Below, piece by piece: positions 58,929 to 64,000 of a stretch of DNA of 64,000 bases. The stretch spans positions 1,053,001 through 1,117,000 of the forward strand of contig NC_020291.1 of the NCBI RefSeq assembly GCF_000340885.1. Reading direction: 5' to 3'. The notes under the pieces are model-generated. The model was not told the DNA's origin and did not search any database. It worked only from the letters and a program-made list of their open reading frames with translations. The translations under genes and the position numbers were made by a program. This DNA is from Clostridium saccharoperbutylacetonicum N1-4(HMT). GTDB lineage: Bacteria; Bacillota; Clostridia; Clostridiales; Clostridiaceae. The number at the start of each line of letters is the position of its first letter. The first letter of the stretch is position 1.

Positions 58929-59864
58929 ATGAGTAAAACTTTATATTTTTCGAAAGTAAGTATAAATTCAAGTAAAATATATGAAATATATGATGGAGTG
59001 GAAACACCTCAAAATGTAATGAAAAAGTTATTCAGTGATATGAAAAATGGGAAGAACTACAAGAATGTTATTACACGTATATTAAATGGAGATACTCGTG
59101 TAGAAGAATATAATTTTTATCTTACAGGAATAAATAAATTTGATAATGATCCTAGTGATGTATTGGTTGGAGCTGTAATTAAAACATCAAAAATATTTAT
59201 TAATAATATTGATAAAGAGACTGGAAAAAAGAAAACCAAAGCATTTGATAGTGATGAATTATCAGGATTTTGCTTTTATCCGACTAAAGAAATAGTTTGC
59301 TTTTATACTACTAATAGATTTGGATATAAGGAATTCTGTAATGCATTTGAGGGATTATTAAATAGTTGTTCAATGGATGATAGCCAGAATGGTGAATATT
59401 TCAAAGTAAAATTACTAACAAATGGAGTTTCTTTAGATAATATTAAAGATGATCTAAAAAGGCTTAGAAATATTGAAACTATTAGAATAAATATAATACC
59501 TCCAAATCCTAATGGTGACTTATTGAAAGCTATTAGAGAGGATGCTGAAGAAAGATTAAAAGATATGGGTATGGGAAGAATAAGTGAAAAAAGTATATTA
59601 TTTAAATCAAGAGATTTAAGAGGTTTAAACTCTGAATCAAAAGAGATAAGTGAAGAGTTGGATAAAATGTCTGCAATACATACAAAATTATCGACAGAAG
59701 AATCAACAAGCAATGGATATGTTGAGGTTGAGGCCGTTAGTATGGATGGAACTGTATATAATACTAATAATACTAAAATAATAAAATATAGAATGCCAGA
59801 TACAATTGTTGGAGATAAGATGTTTGCAGATTATTGCAAAAGCCTAATACTAAAAATCATTTGA
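58929..59864 (+). CDS. Unrecognised 311-aa soluble protein, first gene of accessory cassette
   Basis: No family recognised. Predicted soluble, mixed alpha/beta, no signal peptide. The N-terminal half is beta-rich with a DELSGFCFYPTKEIVCFY stretch followed by TTNRFGYKEFCNAFEGLL near residues 110-150. The middle part has a KDDLKRLRNIETIRINIIPPNP segment around 180-205. The GFCFYPTKEIVCFY pattern recalls the core of uncharacterised defence-linked domains such as DUF4747, DUF6731 or DUF4868, but I cannot confirm any. GGAGTG precedes the ATG. It ends 16 bases before the membrane-protein start and is divergent from immA. Position suggests phage cargo, possibly antiphage. Confidence 0.8.
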   Translation: MSKTLYFSKVSINSSKIYEIYDGVETPQNVMKKLFSDMKNGKNYKNVITRILNGDTRVEEYNFYLTGINKFDNDPSDVLVGAVIKTSKIFINNIDKETGKKKTKAFDSDELSGFCFYPTKEIVCFYTTNRFGYKEFCNAFEGLLNSCSMDDSQNGEYFKVKLLTNGVSLDNIKDDLKRLRNIETIRINIIPPNPNGDLLKAIREDAEERLKDMGMGRISEKSILFKSRDLRGLNSESKEISEELDKMSAIHTKLSTEESTSNGYVEVEAVSMDGTVYNTNNTKIIKYRMPDTIVGDKMFADYCKSLILKII

Positions 59865-59880
59865 GTAGGTGAATGTGAAA

Positions 59881-60597
59881 ATGATTGAAAAAATAATAGA
59901 AAATAAAAAATATAGGGATTTTTATGACTATAAAAGCTCTGAATGTAAGATATCATTTGCTATAGTAATAATAATAGTGTTAATGTTATCAATCTTAAAA
60001 TTAGATTTATTTGAAAACTTTAATAATTATAAACCTGGTTTTCAGAATATAACTATATATGTTGCATCAGGTTTGTTAGCGATGATAGGAATTATATTAG
60101 CAGGAGTAGCATTTATTCTTGGATTGCTGGATGACGAGTTTAAAAATTCAATAAAAAATGTGGTTACTGGTGATCCAATAAAAGAAATAATGCTGAGTTT
60201 TGAATTTTTAACTATAAACCTAGGATTCGGCAGTGTGATTTTTTTTACAGAGCATTTCTTTCTTTATTCAAATATTTATATAAATAAATACACATTCTAT
60301 ATAATATTACTTTTTAATATATATTATTTTTCATTCTTAGTGTTTTATACAATATCATTAATTTATAATAGCATTGAATTATATCATATTAAGGACATAT
60401 ATAAAGAAGTAAGCAGAAATGAGAAGAGCATATATGATAAGGCTAACGAAATAAGAATAGATTATATATTATCAAAAATTTTAGAGGATAAAAAGCAAGA
60501 GGACTTCCTTAAAATATTATTTAAAATGGTTGATGAAATGGAGTTAGAGGATAAAGACAAGATTAAGAAGTATTTTGAAGATTACTATGGGGCATAG
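59881..60597 (+). CDS. Unrecognised four-helix membrane protein, second gene of accessory cassette
   Basis: 238 aa from ATG 59881 (AGGTGA eight bases upstream; two earlier GTG codons lie in or too close to that site). Four hydrophobic helices: about 20-40 (SFAIVIIIVLMLSIL), 56-82, 95-120 and 130-160. They are followed by a charged C-terminal tail of about 75 residues (EVSRNEKSIYDKANEI, then KKYFEDYYGA). The preceding gene's stop is close, so the pair is coexpressed. I do not recognise the family. A membrane partner beside a soluble sensor-like protein is a common layout of abortive-infection systems. Confidence 0.8.
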   Translation: MIEKIIENKKYRDFYDYKSSECKISFAIVIIIVLMLSILKLDLFENFNNYKPGFQNITIYVASGLLAMIGIILAGVAFILGLLDDEFKNSIKNVVTGDPIKEIMLSFEFLTINLGFGSVIFFTEHFFLYSNIYINKYTFYIILLFNIYYFSFLVFYTISLIYNSIELYHIKDIYKEVSRNEKSIYDKANEIRIDYILSKILEDKKQEDFLKILFKMVDEMELEDKDKIKKYFEDYYGA

Positions 60598-60684
60598 TAT
60601 AAAAGAGAATATTTAATAAGTGTACTATATATTTATTAGAAGAACAGAACATTTTAAATAATTATAGTGAGTTATGGAATATTA

Positions 60685-60719
60685 AAAAATAAGGTGTCAA
60701 GTTAGACCCCTTATTTTTA
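60685..60719. terminator. Bidirectional terminator after the accessory cassette
   Basis: AAATAAGG and CCTTATTT pair around a TGTCAAGTTAGACC centre, flanked by A-run and T-run. It separates the cassette from the convergent DUF6414-like gene. Confidence 0.75.
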
Positions 60720-60744
60720 CCTTTGATACTTTTGAATAATGTAA

Positions 60745-61542
60745 TTAAACTACTAATTTTCGATATATTGCAATTGGTCGTATTATATTTGTATTTTCAT
60801 TTAAAACCATAGAAGAAAATGTAGCGCTAGAAGAATCTATCAATTGCCTAAATTCGTGAATATTTGTACTATTTCTGACTTCTGTAGTGTCTAATATACC
60901 AATAACTGTCCAAGAATTAGGAATGCTGATTCCGTATGATCTAAACAGATCATCTGGTGATATTGTCAAACAGTCTTGTTTTAAAATGCAATTGGCACTT
61001 TCTCTCGTTGGGGTGTCTAATCCAAATTCTAATCCATAGGGTATTAATTTAATCATATCATAAATCATTGCTCCTAGTGTATTTTGTTTGGATTTTCCTT
61101 TTAAATTAGGGTTGACGGGAGTGTTAAATTCTGGCACTAGATTATTTTTTGTAGCGAATGGTATTATTTGAGTAACAACATCAAAATTTCTATATGTAAG
61201 GGTACCATCAATTGCAATTATTGTACCAGAAGCAGCTTCGCTTAAAGTAGTTTTCTTCAAGTTAAAGGTTTCTAGTAGTTCAATAACTTTATGATCGTAA
61301 GGATTGATGTTGTGAGTTATATTTTCATTATTTGAATTTTTTGAAGAAATATTACCTTTAATAAATCCGCCATTACCTTCTATTAAACTATTGGTTTCAT
61401 CAGTAGAAAGTTCTGATTTTACAACGTTAGTTAAATCTCCACCAAATATTTGTGAATAGAATGAATTTATTAAATCTGTATCCTTGTATAGAAAATCTAT
61501 TAAGGTAATTTCTTCCCTGTCTCTGTGTTTATCTTTCCCCAT
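60745..61542 (-). CDS. DUF6414-like protein
   Basis: 265 aa from ATG 61542 (AAGGAG nine bases upstream); a GTG three codons earlier abuts that site and is unlikely. The N-terminal FLYKDTDLINSFYSQIFGG, followed by a Gly/Asn-rich segment, and the second half with TVIGILDTTEV fit my memory of DUF6414. No membrane segment, no catalytic motif that I can name. Such genes are scattered in prophages and islands. A small upstream ORF overlaps its first codons. Confidence 0.6.
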   Translation of the reverse strand: MGKDKHRDREEITLIDFLYKDTDLINSFYSQIFGGDLTNVVKSELSTDETNSLIEGNGGFIKGNISSKNSNNENITHNINPYDHKVIELLETFNLKKTTLSEAASGTIIAIDGTLTYRNFDVVTQIIPFATKNNLVPEFNTPVNPNLKGKSKQNTLGAMIYDMIKLIPYGLEFGLDTPTRESANCILKQDCLTISPDDLFRSYGISIPNSWTVIGILDTTEVRNSTNIHEFRQLIDSSSATFSSMVLNENTNIIRPIAIYRKLVV

Positions 61543-61652
61543 TTGTTCCACTCCTTATTAAAGTTAGTGGTTTTCTTATTTAGCCTATCTTCAATAAGTT
61601 GCTGTTTTTCTTTAATGTCTTTTAATGTTTTAATTAATTTAAACATAAACAT
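61500..61652 (-). CDS. Possible 50-aa small protein upstream of the DUF6414-like gene
   Basis: ATG 61652 follows AGGAGTTGG. The predicted chain is short, basic and helical (KLIKTLKDIKEKQQLIEDRL). It overlaps the start of the DUF6414-like gene by 43 bases in another frame, so translational coupling is plausible. No family recognised. The region 61653-61840 has no other ORF that I would support. Confidence 0.4.
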   Translation of the reverse strand: MFMFKLIKTLKDIKEKQQLIEDRLNKKTTNFNKEWNKWGKINTETGKKLP

Positions 61653-61844
61653 CCAACTCCTAAATCTATTTAATTATATTATAGACTATTAAACTAAGTT
61701 TAACCACTTAATTATTCGATACATTTCCTATAATAAATATATAATAAACATATAATAAATATATATTATATTTATTTGGCAATAATCCCTCGTAAATTAG
61801 ATTAACATTATGCTATGACAAAATATTGTAATATGGACTTAAAA

Positions 61845-61876
61845 AAATAGGTGTTTGTGAAGAACACCTTATTTTT
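61845..61876. terminator. Bidirectional terminator after the repressor gene
   Basis: AAATAGGTGTT and AACACCTTATTT pair around TGTGAAG, with T-run on + and A-run on the other side. Confidence 0.8.
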
Positions 61877-62207
61877 TATTTTTATATTTTTGTTTTATAT
61901 ATTCAATAAAATTATTAATTTCATCTTTAGCTTCTTTTGGAAGTTCATCATAATCTGTATCACTATTGAGTGCAATAGTGATATTTGAATCTTTAGTATA
62001 ATTTCTTACATCGGACATTCCTAATAAATAATCAGAGGATACATTATAAAAGTTAGATAATATTTTTATTGTTTCAGAATCAGGTACACGTTTACCTTGC
62101 TCATAATACCCATAAGCACTTGTTGTTAAGTTTAAGATTTGAGCAATATCCTTTTGTAATAAATCACGTTCTAACCTTAATTCTTTTAATCTATCCTTTA
62201 GCAACAT
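61869..62207 (-). CDS. Xre-family repressor of the element
   Basis: 112 aa. N-terminal Cro/cI helix-turn-helix (residues 5-60) has KDIAQILNLTTSAYGYYEQGKRVPD. The C-terminal 45 residues are acidic and then basic (NNFIEYIKQKYKNKK) and carry no peptidase domain, so it is the short type of repressor, often destroyed by ImmA. GAGGAG precedes the start. It is divergent from 62370 across a 162-base region with four palindromic operator sites, the classic lysogeny switch. Confidence 0.88.
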   Translation of the reverse strand: MLLKDRLKELRLERDLLQKDIAQILNLTTSAYGYYEQGKRVPDSETIKILSNFYNVSSDYLLGMSDVRNYTKDSNITIALNSDTDYDELPKEAKDEINNFIEYIKQKYKNKK

Positions 62208-62242
62208 ATTGATCTCCTCTCTAAGGGTTATAGTTATATTTT

Positions 62243-62351
62243 ACAACTAAAAGTTGTTAATTAAAATCAATTCAACAAAAAGTTATATAAATTCGTTGAC
62301 AAACAACTTTAAGTTATATATACTTTAAACAAACAAACAACTTAAAGTTGA
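62243..62351. promoter_or_regulatory. Operator array of the lysogeny switch (four palindromes)
   Basis: Four sites with consensus ACAACTTAAAGTTGT: 62243-62257 (ACAACTAAAAGTTGT, perfect), 62273-62286 (weaker), 62303-62317 (ACAACTTTAAGTTAT) and 62337-62351 (CAACTTAAAGTTG core, perfect). A fifth lies at 62563-62577, at the end of the first rightward gene. They match the binding mode of a Cro/cI-type dimer. Confidence 0.85.
62296..62324 (+). promoter_or_regulatory. Rightward (early) promoter overlapping an operator
   Basis: TTGACA (62296-62301) and TATACT (62319-62324) are 17 bases apart. The operator at 62303-62317 fills the spacer, so repressor binding would directly exclude RNA polymerase. 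Confidence 0.85.
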
Positions 62352-62369
62352 ATGAATGAGGTGAAAAAT

Positions 62370-62582
62370 GTGAATAACAAATTGCTTGAGTTTAGAAATC
62401 AAAATGAATTGACTCAAAAAGAAATAGCTAAAGTTATACATAAAACTACTAGTTTTTACGGAATGCTGGAAAAAGGAAAAAGAAAACCGTCTATTGAAGT
62501 AGCCTATTCTTTAGCTAGATTTTATAATACAACAATTGAAGAAATTTTTTTTAAAAATGAAAACAACTTAAAGTTAATTTAA
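62370..62582 (+). CDS. Small Xre/Cro-like regulator
   Basis: 70 aa. GTG 62370 is preferred because GAGGTG lies six bases upstream; the frame opens at ATG 62352, which lacks a site. One helix-turn-helix covers nearly the whole chain (LTQKEIAKVIHKTTSFYGMLEKGKRKPS). It is the first gene of the rightward transcript, in the position of Cro. Its last codons contain operator 62563-62577, suggesting feedback. Confidence 0.85.
   Translation: MNNKLLEFRNQNELTQKEIAKVIHKTTSFYGMLEKGKRKPSIEVAYSLARFYNTTIEEIFFKNENNLKLI
62563..62577. promoter_or_regulatory. Fifth operator site, inside the cro-like gene end
   Basis: ACAACTTAAAGTTAA matches the four sites upstream of the gene. It lies 38 bases before the next Xre gene start. 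Confidence 0.75.
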
Positions 62583-62614
62583 CTATATTTTAGTACATAT
62601 AATGGAGGAAAGAA

Positions 62615-63046
62615 ATGGTACAAAACTACAGAAATATTTACCAAATAGCGAGAGAGAATACAAGCTTGACTCAAGAAAAATCATCAGAGCTACTAGATAT
62701 ATCTGTTGATAGCTTAAGAGCATATGAAGGAGGGAAGAGAACGCCACCAGAAAACATAGTAATTGATATGGCTAAAATATATAATCGTCCATATTTAATT
62801 TTGCAGCATTATCAAAAAACTTTGATAGGAAAAGAACTTTTTCCTAATATACAAATTAAATATCTAGCTGAAGCAGTCTTAACTTTTTTAGATGAGCTTG
62901 AAGATTTAGAAACTATTAAGAAATTAATAGTTAAGATTTCACGTGATGGTCAAATTGATGAAAATGAAAAAGATGATTGGGAAATGATAATGAAAATACT
63001 TGATGAAATGGTATGTGCAATTATAACTATAAAGTTTGCTAGGTAA
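62615..63046 (+). CDS. Xre-family protein with C-terminal helical domain
   Basis: 143 aa. N-terminal helix-turn-helix (about 5-62) has LTQEKSSELLDISVDSLRAYEGGKRTPP. The C-terminal 70 residues (YLAEAVLTFLDELEDLETIKKLI then an acidic helix) form an extra domain like that of phage regulators of unknown role. GGAGG precedes the ATG. Second gene of the rightward early transcript. Confidence 0.85.
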   Translation: MVQNYRNIYQIARENTSLTQEKSSELLDISVDSLRAYEGGKRTPPENIVIDMAKIYNRPYLILQHYQKTLIGKELFPNIQIKYLAEAVLTFLDELEDLETIKKLIVKISRDGQIDENEKDDWEMIMKILDEMVCAIITIKFAR

Positions 63047-63102
63047 CACATTGAAATAAGAAAACATATTATGAAATGATTTAAATTTATGGAGGAAGAT
63101 AT

Positions 63103-63267
63103 ATGAAAGGTGATGAATTGAAGGTAACAATAATTGGATTGGAAGATAAGAAAGGATTTAATGATTTAATGGCGGAACTGCAAGTTGCTGCTGTTATGAA
63201 AATGTGTCCACCAGAACTAAGAATGCAGATTTTAGATAATGCTTTAAAGATATTAAAAGCAAATTAA
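63103..63267 (+). CDS. 54-aa small phage-type protein
   Basis: ATG 63103 behind GGAGG. The chain begins MKGDELKVTIIGLEDKKGFN and continues with ELQVAAVMKMCPPELRMQ, then a helical end ALKILKAN. Codon use and ribosome site support translation. No family recognised. It lies in line with the early regulators. Confidence 0.65.
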   Translation: MKGDELKVTIIGLEDKKGFNDLMAELQVAAVMKMCPPELRMQILDNALKILKAN

Positions 63268-63299
63268 CTGATTTTAAACATATTTAAAAGGAGAATAGA

Positions 63300-63509
63300 A
63301 TGAATGAAAAAATTAAAGAAGATAAAGAAATAAACCAATGCAGAGAGAAAATATTATTGAAAAAGAAGAGTGATCAAGAAACACTAAATAAAGGGCAATG
63401 CTTAATATTAATTACAAAAAGAATGATGATTTTGCAAGTTATCTTATCATTAATAGGAATTTTTCTTGGAATAGTAGGAATTATTCTTTCAATGGATAAA
63501 TTGGGCTAA
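63300..63509 (+). CDS. 69-aa small membrane protein
   Basis: ATG 63300 behind AGGAG. The first 40 residues are highly charged (KEDKEINQCREKILLKKKS). The last 25 form one membrane helix (VILSLIGIFLGIVGIILS). Unknown function; small single-helix proteins of this kind are common in phage early regions. Confidence 0.6.
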   Translation: MNEKIKEDKEINQCREKILLKKKSDQETLNKGQCLILITKRMMILQVILSLIGIFLGIVGIILSMDKLG

Positions 63510-63584
63510 GTTTTCGATCAAGAGTATTTATAATGATTTCTAGTAGAAAATAATTAAATTTATATCATTGAGGAGGGATTAGAA

Positions 63585-63881
63585 ATTAACATAATAGAAA
63601 TTCTATGGAAAATAGGCTATGACGTTCTTAAAAGTGATTCAGAGAAATGCGAATATACAATAATCTATACTCCAGAAAGAAAAAGGCGTATGTGGAAGCA
63701 AATAAAAAATGGAGAAATCGAAGTTGAAAATGAATTACTTGATGATACCTATGTAGTAAAGGTAGGAGAAGTAAGTTTTAATCAATGTGGAGATCTGTAT
63801 GTTGATTTTATTGATGTAAAAACGAAAGAATGCATTGATTTCTATGAACATAAAAACATGAAAGAAGATGAACTTTATTAA
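63585..63881 (+). CDS. Small phage-type protein, probably with a non-canonical start
   Basis: The frame from ATG 63690 encodes 63 aa with no ribosome site in front. Coding sequence clearly continues upstream: codons for NIIEILWKIGYDVLKSDSEK and EYTIIYTPERKRR precede that ATG without a stop. GGAGGG (63572-63577) sits seven bases before ATT 63585, which would give a 98-aa protein. No ATG/GTG/TTG lies between. An ATT start or a lost start codon are the options. Function unknown. Confidence 0.55.
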   Translation: MNIIEILWKIGYDVLKSDSEKCEYTIIYTPERKRRMWKQIKNGEIEVENELLDDTYVVKVGEVSFNQCGDLYVDFIDVKTKECIDFYEHKNMKEDELY

Positions 63882-63888
63882 TAAAAAA

Positions 63889-63943
63889 GAACCTTATATA
63901 AAGGTTCACGATTGTTTGAGATACGGACGGCAATCCGTATCTC
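63889..63943 (+). other. Two consecutive hairpins before the last gene
   Basis: GAACCTTATATAAAGGTTC (63889-63907) is a short hairpin without a T-run. GAGATACGGA (63918-63927) pairs perfectly with TCCGTATCTC (63934-63943) around CGGCAA. The second stem is GC-richer than its surroundings and ends about 16 bases before the ribosome site of the next gene, so it may affect its translation. Confidence 0.5.
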
Positions 63944-63972
63944 CATTATAAATTTAAATGGAGGAAAAGTAA

Positions 63973-64000
63973 ATGGTTTTAGAATTTTTAAGTGACTTAA
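63973..64000 (+). CDS. Partial CDS at the right edge
   Basis: ATG 63973 with GGAGG nine bases upstream opens a frame MVLEFLSDL that continues past the window. Too short to assign. Confidence 0.45.

Larger units (their letters stand above)
56528..64000. mobile_element. Prophage-like integrated element (right end outside window)
   Basis: Begins inside the substrate-binding-protein gene, with a large serine recombinase facing the boundary. Then come an ImmA-like gene, accessory cargo (58929-61652), an Xre repressor and divergent Xre genes with shared operators, and small early-gene-like ORFs. This is the usual left end of a temperate phage of Firmicutes. No structural genes are seen, since the element runs beyond 64000, so an integrative plasmid or conjugative element is not excluded. 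Confidence 0.85.

Noticed and set aside
59303..59713. 136-aa minus-strand ORF opposite the 311-aa cassette gene
   Set aside because: Antisense shadow with low-complexity Ser/Leu content and no ribosome site. The same holds for 43630-43956, 32957-33367 and 9650-9994.

Overview
The window is low-GC, AT-rich chromosomal DNA from a spore-forming, saccharolytic anaerobe, most likely a solventogenic Clostridium of the C. beijerinckii type. The basis is the codon use and G-rich Shine-Dalgarno sites, the block dgt-dnaG-rpoD-trmK-nif3, a class A-looking RNase P RNA, a CotS-type spore coat kinase, Csp-like subtilases, an anaerobic hybrid-cluster protein and many sugar PTS/ABC systems. No database search was possible, so species is an inference.

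Layout. 1-7237: a plant-glycan locus (two ABC sugar permeases, GH31, GH127, a secreted GH39-like enzyme). 7344-11829: a LicT-type antiterminator, a beta-glucoside PTS and a GH1 phospho-beta-glucosidase, with a promoter, RAT and terminator visible upstream. 11923-14312: an Eis-like acetyltransferase and a CotS-like kinase. 14546-20542: dgt, dnaG, rpoD, trmK, nif3. 21477-21824: rnpB. 22029-26408: an RpiR regulator and a lactose/cellobiose-type PTS operon that appears to be driven by a sigma-54 promoter. 27875-34927: a three-subunit molybdenum hydroxylase, then a DUF1858 protein, a SagB-like nitroreductase, Hcp and a DUF2249 protein. Two identical-geometry GTAAC-N4-GTTAC operators precede the DUF1858 and hcp genes. 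35085-38651: two tandem subtilases with intact triads. 38893-45325: an MsmX-type ATPase, a PucR-like regulator, malQ and glgP (maltodextrin/glycogen use). 45823-55770: a D-2-hydroxyacid dehydrogenase, topB, a Rieske-FAD oxidoreductase, a DUF4261-like protein, amt and putP.

From about 56528 to the right edge lies an integrated element (prophage or prophage-like). Its serine recombinase sits at the boundary inside a truncated substrate-binding-protein gene. Behind it are an ImmA-like gene, an unrecognised two-gene cassette (311-aa soluble protein plus four-helix membrane protein), a DUF6414-like gene with a small upstream ORF, and a phage-type switch: an Xre repressor divergent from two Xre genes, with five palindromic operators. 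Small early genes follow.

Four dispersed 300-430 bp fold-back elements (about 20539, 27321, 45328 and 49347), all in the same orientation, share terminal inverted repeats. The two arms of their long palindrome change together between copies. They are the most unusual non-coding structure in the window. The accessory cassette at 58929-60597 is the best candidate for an undescribed protein system.
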